Positions 7,930 to 15,888 of a stretch of DNA of 64,000 bases are shown here, piece by piece; position 1 is the first letter of the stretch, and every line of letters begins with the position of its first letter. Location of the stretch: contig JAHHHD010000001.1 of assembly GCA_019359505.1 (NCBI GenBank), positions 372,001 to 436,000 of the forward strand, read 5' to 3'. Origin of the DNA: Drouetiella hepatica Uher 2000/2452 (GTDB lineage: Bacteria; Cyanobacteriota; Cyanobacteriia; Elainellales; Elainellaceae). The notes under the pieces were generated by a model, which was not told where the DNA came from, did no database searches, and worked only from the letters and a program-made list of their open reading frames with translations. The translations under genes and the position numbers were made by a program.

Positions 7930-9687
7930 CTAGAAGCTGAATGTTGTTCTGATAGCACCTACAAAGCTATCGCCATTCGCATCATCGTTGCCAGGATTGG
8001 TGATGTAGATCAGACCGGGTGTGACAGAGATATTGTCATTTACCTGGAATCGATAGAAGCCCTCAACCTGGAACGCATTGTCTTGATTGAAGGTACCGCT
8101 TAGAGAACCAGGAATGCTGGAGCCATAGCCGGGAGTACCCGCCAGAAGACCTAACAGGTTGCCTTCACCACCCAGATCGCGAAGAGCCAGCGTACCTTGG
8201 TAGCTCCAGATGTCGAAATCCCCAATACCGATGCTGCGGATGGGTATATAGGCTACACCACCACCCACTTCTAGAGCGCCAAACTTAAAGTTGACCTGCC
8301 CACCGTAGGTATTTGCGACTTCAGGACTGCGATCGAAGATGAATCCACTTGCATTGTAGCCGTTGCCATAGGTGAGGGCAGCATCTACAAAACTGCTCAA
8401 GTAGGTCAGCTGAGCAACGATGCCATAATCGCCGTTGAACAAACCTGCACCTGGTCGGGTGCTAGCAGCCTCAGATGCAGAATAGCCGAAGTCAAGACTC
8501 AAGTTATCCGTCAGTTGGACGATCGCACCTGCACCTGCATTACCAGGCATGAAGTTGTACTGCGAAGGAACACCAAAGCTGGTTAGAGCACCGCCGCCGT
8601 CATCGTCAAAGGGGCTGATGGTACTTCTCACAAAGTCAGAGTCAGAAACGCCTCTGGCGGCAAAAGTCAGCTGTACACGATCGCCAACCGGGAAGGTGTA
8701 GAACAACTTCTGTAGGATAACGGTGTTGCTGCCTCCAACAGGGTTGCCATCACCAAACTTCCAGGCAACGCCACCCAAAGACTCCTGGCTACCAAAGTCA
8801 CGAGCCTGAAGACGTGCTCTCAGCAAGTCATTCCCTGTGAAGCTAGTATCCAAGTTCAATCGAATCCGGTAGCCCAGGTTTGCCTGAGGCTCATCCGTTC
8901 CTTCTACACCATTTTCCAGAGGGATGCCAATACCAAAGATGGTTTCACCCTTGAGCTTGGTGGTGGTGGAGAACTGATTAGCTTCCAGTTCAGCCGTCCG
9001 AGCTTCTAAAGAATCAACGCGACCGCGTAAGGTTGCCAATTCAGCTGCAAACTCTTCTTGCAGGCGCTGTAGGGTTGCCAAGTCTTCTGCGGTTGCCAGG
9101 TCAGCAGTGCTGGAAGCAATCAATTCGCTGATGCGATCGAGACAAGCATTCATACCTGCCGCAAATTCATAGCGAGTCATCGCACGGCTACCCTTGTAAG
9201 TGCCATCGGGGTAACCTGCAATACAGCCATAGCGCTCAACGAGAGACTGAAGCGCTTGAAACGCCCAATCTGTAGGCTGAACATCAGAAAGCTGAGAAAT
9301 TGAGGTGACTTGAGACATTGAGCCAGCTTGACCGCTGCTGCTGTACTGAGCAACTTGCTCAAGAGAGGAAACGCTAGTCGTTGCGGGCGCTACCTGCTGG
9401 GGCGCACTCTGTGCAATTTGTACAGGAGCTGTCTCGATCGCAGCCGCTTCAACTGCGGGCGCAGTGGCTTGCTGAACAGGAACAGCACTAAGTTGCGGTG
9501 CTGCTTCTGAAGACAAAGGCTGAGCAGACAACAACTCTAAACTTGATGCAGAAGCTTCGCTGAGCAACGTATCAGCAGCAGCCTTGGGTTGAACCTCTAC
9601 GGCGATCGCAGAAGAAGAAACAAACATAGCTGCACCGAGCAAAGCAGGGGTAGCTAGCAAAGACTTCCAAAAAAACTTGGATGACAT
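7930..9687 (-). CDS. SLH-domain OprB-type outer-membrane porin (iron uptake porin family), paralog 2
   Basis: A 585-residue paralog of the neighbouring porin with the same order: signal peptide (MSSKFFWKSLLATPALLG...), Ala/Gln/Val-rich linker, SLH domain, coiled coil, and beta-barrel ending in TTFSF. ATG 9687 is preferred: GAGGA lies 8 nt upstream and the protein then aligns with paralog 1 from residue 1. An in-frame GTG at 9702 would place that ribosome-binding site inside the gene. The barrels differ substantially in sequence, suggesting different pores sharing one anchoring module. Terminators after each gene suggest separate transcripts. Confidence 0.93.
   Translation of the reverse strand: MSSKFFWKSLLATPALLGAAMFVSSSAIAVEVQPKAAADTLLSEASASSLELLSAQPLSSEAAPQLSAVPVQQATAPAVEAAAIETAPVQIAQSAPQQVAPATTSVSSLEQVAQYSSSGQAGSMSQVTSISQLSDVQPTDWAFQALQSLVERYGCIAGYPDGTYKGSRAMTRYEFAAGMNACLDRISELIASSTADLATAEDLATLQRLQEEFAAELATLRGRVDSLEARTAELEANQFSTTTKLKGETIFGIGIPLENGVEGTDEPQANLGYRIRLNLDTSFTGNDLLRARLQARDFGSQESLGGVAWKFGDGNPVGGSNTVILQKLFYTFPVGDRVQLTFAARGVSDSDFVRSTISPFDDDGGGALTSFGVPSQYNFMPGNAGAGAIVQLTDNLSLDFGYSASEAASTRPGAGLFNGDYGIVAQLTYLSSFVDAALTYGNGYNASGFIFDRSPEVANTYGGQVNFKFGALEVGGGVAYIPIRSIGIGDFDIWSYQGTLALRDLGGEGNLLGLLAGTPGYGSSIPGSLSGTFNQDNAFQVEGFYRFQVNDNISVTPGLIYITNPGNDDANGDSFVGAIRTTFSF
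8955..9314 (-). repeat. 360-bp block shared with 6821-7180
   Basis: Partner of the near-identical block in porin 1; the three mismatches seen are synonymous in the encoded protein. Confidence 0.9.
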
Positions 9688-9918
9688 ATTTTTAATCCTC
9701 ACACCTTATAACCTAATGGTCTTTGACTTCAAAACCCGGTCTGTACAATTATAAGCACTGAGCCTGACAAGGATCAAGAGCAGAATAAAAGCAGGTTAAG
9801 AAACCCTCACCTTAAGACTGCTGAATGATCTCAAAAGTTCCTGCTTTGCGCTACTGTCCCCTAAAGTGCTGTCTAGGGACATAGAAACATTCTCTTGCGT
9901 GTTTCTTGTAGGGCTGTT

Positions 9919-9982
9919 TAAAAAACTATCCGCCCCCACAGATCGGCTTTCGGAGGAATCCTCAGCTAATCTATGGGGGCGG
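9919..9982 (-). terminator. Strong terminator following the 25-codon frame
   Basis: On the minus strand CCGCCCCCA (9974-9982) pairs with TGGGGGCGG (9930-9938). The inner region can extend the hairpin, and a T-run follows at 9919-9925. It closes a minus-strand transcript arising above 10145. Between it and the porin start at 9687 no gene is visible. Confidence 0.8.
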
Positions 9983-10067
9983 TGTAGCGGGTCTTCAAAT
10001 TGAAACTAGACTGCCAGGAGGAACCCTGGCTTACAAAATCTTAGAGACGGATCTCTAGATTTAGCTC

Positions 10068-10145
10068 CTAGAGAGCAGCCCCGGCGCACAGCCAGCTTAT
10101 ATCAACTTGACGACCCGTGAATTTACTACTATCTTGCACAGGCAT
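10068..10145 (-). CDS. Possible 25-aa peptide or leader ORF with strong ribosome-binding site
   Basis: On the minus strand AGGAGGTG runs directly into ATG 10145. This opens a 25-codon frame (MPVQDSSKFTGRQVDISWLC followed by AGAAL) ended by TAG at 10068. A small hairpin (CCAGG...CCTGG) and the strong terminator at 9919-9982 follow. Together they look like a compact independent transcription unit. I do not recognise the peptide. The spacing between the ribosome-binding site and ATG is short, so this could instead be a structured small RNA that happens to contain the motif. Confidence 0.4.
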   Translation of the reverse strand: MPVQDSSKFTGRQVDISWLCAGAAL

Positions 10146-10299
10146 CACCTCCTCTTTCCTAGACGGTTAGTTACTAGAAGGGCAGAACACTCGGCTCCGG
10201 GTGTTACCACCTGATACGTAGAATAGCACAGACAGTATGCCTTGTGTACTAGCTAACGCCTTCATAATTGTTAGACATGCTTTTCAGAAAAGCTTCTCA

Positions 10300-10396
10300 T
10301 ATCAATCTAAGACCCAAACAGGGCAGATGATTTTCGAGAGCCGCGCTCCGTGCGGCTCTCGAAAATCATCTGTCACCTCATCAATTTAAATTGATA
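10300..10396. repeat. Type B hairpin element, copy B1
   Basis: About 97 bp bounded by TATCAATCTAAGACCC and TCAATTTAAATTGATA. The centre is GATGATTTTCGAGAGCCGCG plus its complement. Copy B2 lies at 48743-48841. No gene is visible between the 25-codon frame and the psbD stop. Confidence 0.85.
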
Positions 10397-10491
10397 TAGC
10401 CGTATTCAATTTCTTTAGAACCTTTTGGGTGCCGTGCTCCGCGCGCCACTCAAAAGGCTCCCGTCCTAACCCAGGTGAGCACAGCTATATC
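10393..10491. repeat. Type C hairpin element, copy C2
   Basis: Bounded by GATATAGC and GCTATATC, abutting B1. It contains an imperfect CCTTTTGGGTGCC...CACTCAAAAGG hairpin with tip GCTCCGCGCG and the motif GTCCTAAC to the right of the stem, as in type A. Confidence 0.65.
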
Positions 10492-10610
10492 AGAAATCCA
10501 ATGCAAGAAGCAAATCCAGTAAGAACACAGCACAAGACTCAAACGGAGTCCCCGCTTTAAAGCAAGGACTCCGTTTGACGTAACCCAGTTAAATGCGTGA
10601 GCCGCGATTA

Positions 10611-11669
10611 CTAGAGAGCGTTACCCCGTGGCAATACCTCTTCGGGGAATACAAATTTTTCGTGAATCTGGTCTTGAGGAGCCATCCAAGCGCGGATGCC
10701 CTCGTTCAACAAAATGTTCTTGGTGTAGAACGTCTCAAACTCTGGGTCTTCAGCCGCACGTAGCTCCTGAGACACAAAGTCATATGCCCGCAGGTTCAGC
10801 GCCAAGCCCACAATCCCAATGCTCGCCATCCACAACCCTGTGACAGGCACAAACAGCATGAAGAAATGCAGCCACCGCTTGTTGGAGAAGGCAATGCCGA
10901 AAATCTGCGACCAGAATCGGTTTGCCGTCACCATCGAGTAGGTTTCTTCAGACTGAGTCGGGTTGAAGGCGCGGAAGGTGTTCGCTTTGTCCCCATCTTC
11001 GTACAGCGTGTTCTCCACCGTTGCACCGTGAATGGCACAAAGCAAGGCTCCACCCAAGATGCCTGCAACACCCATCATGTGGAAGGGGTTGAGCGTGAAG
11101 TTGTGGAAGCCCTGGATGAACAGGATGAAGCGGAATATCGCCGCGACTCCAAAGCTGGGGGCAAAGAACCAGCCTGACTGCCCCAAGGGGTAAATCAGGA
11201 ACACTGAAACGAAGACGGCAATCGGGCCAGAGAACGCCAGCGCGTTGTAGGGACGGATGCCGACGAGTCGAGCTACTTCAAACTGACGCAGCATGAAGCC
11301 AATCAGTCCAAAAGCGCCGTGCAGGGCAACAAACGCCCACAGTCCGCCGAGTTGGCACCAGCGGGTGAAGTCCCACTGAGCTTCGGGACCCCACAAAAAC
11401 AGCAGCGAGTGTCCTAGGGAGTTAGCAGGAGTAGAAACTGCTGCGGTCAGAAAGTTGCAGCCTTCCAGGTAGGAGGAGGCGATGCCGTGGGTGTACCAGG
11501 AGGAGACGAACGTGGTGCCAGTCATCCAGCCGCCCAGTGCCATGAATGCACAAGGGAACAGCAGCAGACCTGACCACCCGACAAATACGAATCGATCGCG
11601 CTTTAGCCAGTCATCGAGGACATCAAACCATCCTCGCTGGGCTTGCGATCGCCCCATTGCTATGGTCAT
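10611..11669 (-). CDS. psbD: Photosystem II D2 reaction-centre protein
   Basis: 352 residues, the standard D2 length, from [15 protein letters not shown] to LPRGNAL. D2 forms the PSII core heterodimer with D1 in the thylakoid membrane and binds the special-pair chlorophyll, pheophytin and quinone QA. The five-helix architecture and diagnostic blocks ([40 protein letters not shown]) are intact. ATG 11669 has GGAGA about 10 nt upstream; the longer open frame to 11774 covers the leader. In many cyanobacteria one psbD copy overlaps psbC. No psbC follows here, so this is a solitary copy, like the light-inducible psbD2 copies known elsewhere (inference). Confidence 0.98.
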   Translation of the reverse strand: MTIAMGRSQAQRGWFDVLDDWLKRDRFVFVGWSGLLLFPCAFMALGGWMTGTTFVSSWYTHGIASSYLEGCNFLTAAVSTPANSLGHSLLFLWGPEAQWDFTRWCQLGGLWAFVALHGAFGLIGFMLRQFEVARLVGIRPYNALAFSGPIAVFVSVFLIYPLGQSGWFFAPSFGVAAIFRFILFIQGFHNFTLNPFHMMGVAGILGGALLCAIHGATVENTLYEDGDKANTFRAFNPTQSEETYSMVTANRFWSQIFGIAFSNKRWLHFFMLFVPVTGLWMASIGIVGLALNLRAYDFVSQELRAAEDPEFETFYTKNILLNEGIRAWMAPQDQIHEKFVFPEEVLPRGNAL

Positions 11670-11716
11670 AAATCTAATCTCCAAAAAGATATAAAGGCGT
11701 TGGCAGAACTTACTTG

Positions 11717-11819
11717 CCACTCCGTGGGATTGAAAAATCTGCCTCTCAAGTTGAGCAGAAGTACAAAACGCCACGGAGTGTGAGACAAGTTTACGATTCT
11801 TTACTTATTGCTCATTATA
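11717..11819 (-). promoter_or_regulatory. psbD promoter and structured leader
   Basis: On the minus strand a TATAAT box lies at 11814-11819 with a weak upstream region. The leader contains a perfect 10-bp inverted repeat (CACTCCGTGG at 11718-11727, CCACGGAGTG at 11771-11780) enclosing a smaller hairpin. The fold would sit about 50 nt before the start codon, a plausible site for post-transcriptional light control (inference). Confidence 0.6.
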
Positions 11820-11940
11820 CCGATATCTTTCGGAGTTTTTCAGCCCAGTGAATCTAAAATTGTTTAGCTTTGCTTAAATTTTTTGCGGGCTTATCGGCGC
11901 TAGTGACAGACATGGTGACAGATGCGATGACCTGAAAGAC

Positions 11941-11972
11941 AGGAGATTAAGGACGATCGCCCTTAATCTCCT
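11941..11972. other. Hairpin in the psbD/UPF0367 intergenic region
   Basis: AGGAGATTAAGG and CCTTAATCTCCT flank an ACGATCGC loop. There is no T-run; it lies between divergent genes, about 80 bp before the UPF0367 start. Confidence 0.6.
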
Positions 11973-12053
11973 ACCAATTTGAGAGACTGCCTGCCCATTT
12001 GAGATACTGAAGAGAGACAATAGACAAGTCATGCCCTGCTAACGCGAAACTCC

Positions 12054-12332
12054 ATGTTCATTATTGACGTAACCCTGAAAAATACTCCCGTGACGCTCTC
12101 GGTGCAGCGCAAATCAGATGAAGATGCCAAAGCCCTTTATCAACAAGTTCTAGAGGCTATGCGTTCAGGTCATCCAGCCACCTTAGAACTCACCTGTGAA
12201 CAGCAGACGGGTAAAATCGTCGCAATCTTAGTCAACGAGATTTCAGCCGTACAGGTATCTGAAAAATCTGGTGCTGGATCTGCCTCTGGAAGACCGCCTG
12301 GATTTTTCTCGCTCACGGCTCCAGCAGAGTAA
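12054..12332 (+). CDS. UPF0367 family protein
   Basis: A 92-residue small soluble protein matching the cyanobacterial UPF0367 family. The N-terminus (MFIIDVTLKNTPVTLSVQRK) is followed by a short helix (EDAKALYQQVLEAMRSG), a LELTCEQQTGKIVAIL strand region and the signature VSEKSGA...RPPGFFSL. Function is unknown. It stands alone between divergent psbD and an ABC ATPase gene and is followed by a hairpin. Confidence 0.88.
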   Translation: MFIIDVTLKNTPVTLSVQRKSDEDAKALYQQVLEAMRSGHPATLELTCEQQTGKIVAILVNEISAVQVSEKSGAGSASGRPPGFFSLTAPAE

Positions 12333-12348
12333 AAGAACTTTGGCAGGG

Positions 12349-12386
12349 AGAGGCTTTTGGAAAGCGTGCGCTTTCCAAAAGCCTCT
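12349..12386 (+). terminator. Hairpin after the UPF0367 gene
   Basis: AGAGGCTTTTGGAAAGC and its exact complement flank a GTGC loop; CTTATTTT follows, so terminator function is plausible but the T-run is weak. Confidence 0.65.
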
Positions 12387-12439
12387 CTTATTTTGGACTC
12401 AGTTTGATATTAGGCGTCAGTTTATAAAAACCCTGTGTG

Positions 12440-13126
12440 ATGGAAAAGTCTGCGATCGCCGTCCGCGAGCTATGCTTCAACTGGTCTGAAGAGGCTCCCG
12501 TTTTGAAGTCTTGCTCATTGGAAGTACCCAAGGGTGAATTTTGGATGCTGCTGGGAACGAACGGCAGCGGCAAATCCACTTTGCTCCGTCTTTTGATTGG
12601 GCTGCTTCAGGCTCAGTCGGGTGAAGTAGAGGTGCGATCGCCTGTAGGGTTCGTCTTCCAGAATCCCGATCATCAGCTGGTTATGCCCACGGTCGGAGCC
12701 GATGTCGCCTTTGGGCTAGTTGAGGAAAAGCTTTCTTTTGCAGAAATTCACCAGCGAGTGGAAGAGGCTCTGACCGCCGTAAGTCTACAAAACCTACAGC
12801 GTCGCCCTATCTATGCTTTGAGTGGGGGGCAGAAACAGCGGATTGCCATTGCTGGGGCGATCGCACGTCACTGTGAGGTGCTGCTGCTAGATGAGCCTAC
12901 TGCTCTATTAGATTCTGAGAGCCAGCTCGCCTTGGTTGCCCAGGTGCAGCAGCTTGTGAAGAATCGAGGCATGACGGCGCTGTGGGTGACGCATCGCCTT
13001 GATGAATTAGACTACTGCGATGGCGCTTTTCTGTTAGAGCAAGGTCGGGTGATTGACCAGGGCGATCCGGTCAGGCTCAAGCAGCGTTTGATAGAAAGTT
13101 TTGATGCTGCTTCGGATCGGCAATAA
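12440..13126 (+). CDS. ABC transporter ATP-binding protein (CbiO/EcfA-like)
   Basis: A 228-residue ATPase subunit. It has Walker A LGTNGSGKST, a Q-loop in VFQNPDHQL, signature LSGGQKQR, Walker B VLLLDEPTAL and switch histidine WVTHR. The FQNPDHQ motif is typical of the cobalt/energy-coupling-factor branch (CbiO/EcfA). ATG 12440 is used; a GTG immediately upstream is also in frame. No membrane or substrate-binding subunit is adjacent, so the permease must be elsewhere or the protein may act as a free-standing ATPase, as in plastid relatives. Transported substrate is unknown. Confidence 0.92.
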   Translation: MEKSAIAVRELCFNWSEEAPVLKSCSLEVPKGEFWMLLGTNGSGKSTLLRLLIGLLQAQSGEVEVRSPVGFVFQNPDHQLVMPTVGADVAFGLVEEKLSFAEIHQRVEEALTAVSLQNLQRRPIYALSGGQKQRIAIAGAIARHCEVLLLDEPTALLDSESQLALVAQVQQLVKNRGMTALWVTHRLDELDYCDGAFLLEQGRVIDQGDPVRLKQRLIESFDAASDRQ

Positions 13127-13243
13127 GCTATCTCTAGCTAAATAAGTGGGATAGTTTGAGATTGCTTATAGACAGAACTTAATAAAGACAGTCATTATAG
13201 AGGGATGGACAACGAGACATAAACATCCTAAGCATTTTGAGCC

Positions 13244-13804
13244 ATGCCATCCTCCGCCTCTAAAGCAATTCTTCTAGTTGATGGCTACAACATTATTGGA
13301 GCTTGGCACAGCTTACAACAGGTTCGAGACGAACATGGGTTAGAAGAAGCCAGACGAGAGTTGGTGAATGCCTTGGCAGGGTACAGCGCTTACCAAAACT
13401 TTGATACTCAGGTTGTATTTGATGCACAGTATCAAGACACTCCAGGCAGTCGAGAGTTTTTAGGCAACATCTGTATTTGCTACACAGACCATAGGCAGAC
13501 CGCAGATACTTATATTGAAAAAACCTGTGCCCTGTTTCGCAGAGACATTCGCAAGTTCGACCATCGTCTGATTGTGGCAACCTCCGATCGCGCTCAACAG
13601 CTTACAGTGGTTGGCTATGGCGCAGAGTGGATGTCTGCTGAGCAGTTGCGCTCTGATGTAGAGAACGCCAATTTGCGCGTGCGTCGAAAGCAGCAGATGC
13701 TTCAAAAAGGACGATCGCCCAATCGGTTTCTCTCTAATGCTATTGATCCCGTTGCGCGTCAGCGTTTAGCTGAACTGCGCTTGGGGAAAAGCCTGGAGGA
13801 GTGA
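13244..13804 (+). CDS. NYN domain-containing protein (YacP/Rae1-like nuclease)
   Basis: 186 residues with the PIN-like NYN fold start LLVDGYNIIGAW. Further acidic positions of the active site are seen in VVFDAQYQD, TADTYIEK and VATSDRAQQ. The C-terminus is a basic tail (RVRRKQQMLQKGRSPNRF) that could bind RNA. Members such as Bacillus Rae1 cleave mRNA on ribosomes (family knowledge); the same activity here is inferred. tRNA-Asn follows 68 bp downstream on the same strand. Confidence 0.88.
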   Translation: MPSSASKAILLVDGYNIIGAWHSLQQVRDEHGLEEARRELVNALAGYSAYQNFDTQVVFDAQYQDTPGSREFLGNICICYTDHRQTADTYIEKTCALFRRDIRKFDHRLIVATSDRAQQLTVVGYGAEWMSAEQLRSDVENANLRVRRKQQMLQKGRSPNRFLSNAIDPVARQRLAELRLGKSLEE

Positions 13805-13872
13805 TCTGCGCTTCAGTATCTTCAGAAAGACTTGCCAAAGTGTCTCAATCCTCGCTATCATGAGACTCGCAA

Positions 13873-13944
<72 letters not shown>

Positions 13945-13984
13945 TTTTAAGGCGCTAGGTTGTAGAAGGTCAAAAGTTGTCACG

Positions 13985-15235
13985 ATGACTCGCTACTCAG
14001 AGCCGCCTGTAGAAAGTTTGAATACTGGTAAAGGTGCTGTGGTAGGTCAGAATTGGCGATCGCTCTGGTCGCTCGATCCTAAAATTACGTTCCTAAACCA
14101 CGGATCTTTTGGTGCTTGTCCCCTAGCTGTATTAGAACGGCAGTGGGTTTTGCGATCGCAGATGGAGCAAGAGCCAGTCAGATTTTTTGCGCTGGAGCTA
14201 GAGCCACTGTTGGACGCAGCTAGGCAAGATCTGGCGACGTTTCTAAAAGCCGATGCTGCCGATCTAGCTTTTGTTCCCAACGCGACTACTGGCGTGAATA
14301 CGGTTTTGCGATCGCTCTGTATTTCTAATCCCGATCGCGCATCGCTTCAGCCTGGAGATGAGCTACTAACCACCAATCACGAATACAACGCCTGCCGAAA
14401 TGCTCTTGATTTTACAGCCCAAATAACTGGGGCAAAAGTTGTGGTGGCCGAGGTGCCTTTTCCGATCGAGGCTCCAGATGAGGCGATTGCTGTCGTTCTT
14501 AATCAGGTTTCGCCTCGGACGCGGCTGGTGTTACTTGACCATGTGACAAGCCAAACAGGGCTGATTTTTCCTTTACAGTCTTTAATCCGCCAGCTGACAG
14601 ATAGGGGGATTGAGGTTTTGGTAGATGGTGCCCATGCGCCTGGAATGATTGATTTAAATCTAAAGGCTCTAGGAGCAACGTATTACACAGGCAACTGTCA
14701 CAAATGGCTCTGTGCGCCCAAGGGAGCTGCTTTTCTGTACGTTCAAGCCGATCGCCACAGCCACCTGCGCCCGCTTACCATTAGCCATGGGGCAAACTCA
14801 CCCCGGATCGATCGCTCTCGTTTTCGGCTAGAGTTCGACTGGACGGGCACCGCTGACCCTACGCCCTACCTTTGTATTCCTGATGCCATCCAATTTATGG
14901 GTTCTTTGTTGCCTGGAGGATGGGATGCGCTGAGGCAGTACAACCGGGCTACAGTTCTGACGGCAAGAGCCGGACTGTGTAAAGCTTTAGATGTTGCACC
15001 ACCTTGTCCAGACTCGATGATTGGCTCTATGGCGGTAGTCCCTCTGCCCGACGGCTCTGCCGAACATTTACAAGCTTCGCTGTTCCAACGGCACTTGGAA
15101 GTTCCAATTATTCCATGGCAGGGTTCAGTGAATCGGTTAATTCGTGTTTCTGCTCAAATTTACAACACGCCAGCAGATTATGATGTTTTGACCGAGGCTG
15201 TACTGTTGCTGATCAAAGAAGAGAAGGGTATTTAA
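13985..15235 (+). CDS. Class-V aminotransferase-fold PLP enzyme (isopenicillin-N epimerase-like)
   Basis: 416 residues of the PLP-dependent class-V family. The N-terminus has FLNHGSFGACP, typical of isopenicillin-N epimerase/ergothioneine-lyase-like members. LLDHVTSQTGLIFP and VDGAHAPGMIDL carry the cofactor-contacting Asp and His. YTGNCHKWLCAPKGAAFLY contains the Schiff-base lysine (HKW). The C-terminal small domain is complete. The exact substrate is unknown, as this family includes epimerases, desulfurases and C-S lyases. The 2H phosphoesterase gene starts 4 bp after the stop, indicating co-transcription. Confidence 0.9.
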   Translation: MTRYSEPPVESLNTGKGAVVGQNWRSLWSLDPKITFLNHGSFGACPLAVLERQWVLRSQMEQEPVRFFALELEPLLDAARQDLATFLKADAADLAFVPNATTGVNTVLRSLCISNPDRASLQPGDELLTTNHEYNACRNALDFTAQITGAKVVVAEVPFPIEAPDEAIAVVLNQVSPRTRLVLLDHVTSQTGLIFPLQSLIRQLTDRGIEVLVDGAHAPGMIDLNLKALGATYYTGNCHKWLCAPKGAAFLYVQADRHSHLRPLTISHGANSPRIDRSRFRLEFDWTGTADPTPYLCIPDAIQFMGSLLPGGWDALRQYNRATVLTARAGLCKALDVAPPCPDSMIGSMAVVPLPDGSAEHLQASLFQRHLEVPIIPWQGSVNRLIRVSAQIYNTPADYDVLTEAVLLLIKEEKGI

Positions 15236-15239
15236 GGGC

Positions 15240-15758
15240 ATGGATGGGGTTGTTGCGCTGCTGGATCATCAACACTGTAAAGCGATCGACTGCTTGAGAG
15301 ATGAATTCAGAAAGTTGGATATTTCCATTGCTACCTGTCCTCACCTTTCTTTTCAGGTTGCCGAAAAGTATGATGTGTCGGCTTTGCGGCTGATTATGAG
15401 TCAACTCAGCCGAGATTGCCCTCCATTGCAAGTTTTAACTTCAGGACTAGGATTTTTCACTGGAGATCAGCCGATTTTACATATTCCAGTTGTGCGGAAC
15501 CGTACCCTAGCAGATTTTCACCAGCGGATCTGGGAAGCTGTAGCCCCTGTGAGTTCAGAAATCTCGCATCATTATCACCCCGATACCTGGATACCGCACA
15601 TCACGCTAGTCTATGGCTTGGCAGCGCCACAGCTCTCTGAATTAGTCGGTTGCCTGAGCGATCGCTGCTTCAATTGGACTATCAAGCTCGACAATCTTTC
15701 GTTGCTCTGTGATGGAGGCATAGAGCGGTGGCAGTTAGGCTACGGGGAGAAAGCATGA
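15240..15758 (+). CDS. 2'-5' RNA ligase/2H phosphoesterase family protein
   Basis: 172 residues with two histidine motifs spaced as in the 2H superfamily: PHLSF near residue 38 and HITLVYG near residue 120. Such enzymes open 2',3'-cyclic phosphates or ligate RNA 2'-5'. Substrate cannot be assigned. It is tightly spaced behind the PLP enzyme, which probably reflects shared transcription rather than shared chemistry. Confidence 0.85.
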   Translation: MDGVVALLDHQHCKAIDCLRDEFRKLDISIATCPHLSFQVAEKYDVSALRLIMSQLSRDCPPLQVLTSGLGFFTGDQPILHIPVVRNRTLADFHQRIWEAVAPVSSEISHHYHPDTWIPHITLVYGLAAPQLSELVGCLSDRCFNWTIKLDNLSLLCDGGIERWQLGYGEKA

Positions 15759-15801
15759 AAAGCCCATATGCCTTTGACCTGTATACTTCTAACCTATGTC
15801 T

Positions 15802-15861
15802 CCTTAAACAGTGTGCCCTTAAACAGTGTGCTCTCAAACAGTGTGCTCTCAAACAGTGCAG
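15802..15861. repeat. 15-bp tandem repeat, four copies
   Basis: Two units CCTTAAACAGTGTGC are followed by TCTCAAACAGTGTGC and TCTCAAACAGTGCAG. The array fills the gap between the 2H gene and the glycosyltransferase gene. Confidence 0.9.
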
Positions 15862-15888
15862 ACCCTCTGAGATGGGAGGCGAAACAGC

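Noticed and set aside
9700-10260. Possible tmRNA, RNase P RNA or 6S RNA in the gap between porin 2 and psbD
   Set aside because: I looked for diagnostic conserved blocks of these RNAs and found none; the terminator and AGGAGGTG-ATG suggest a small gene instead.
11670-11774. N-terminal extension of D2 by 35 residues
   Set aside because: D2 has a conserved 352-residue length starting MTIAMG; the extension covers the structured leader and lacks homology to any D2.
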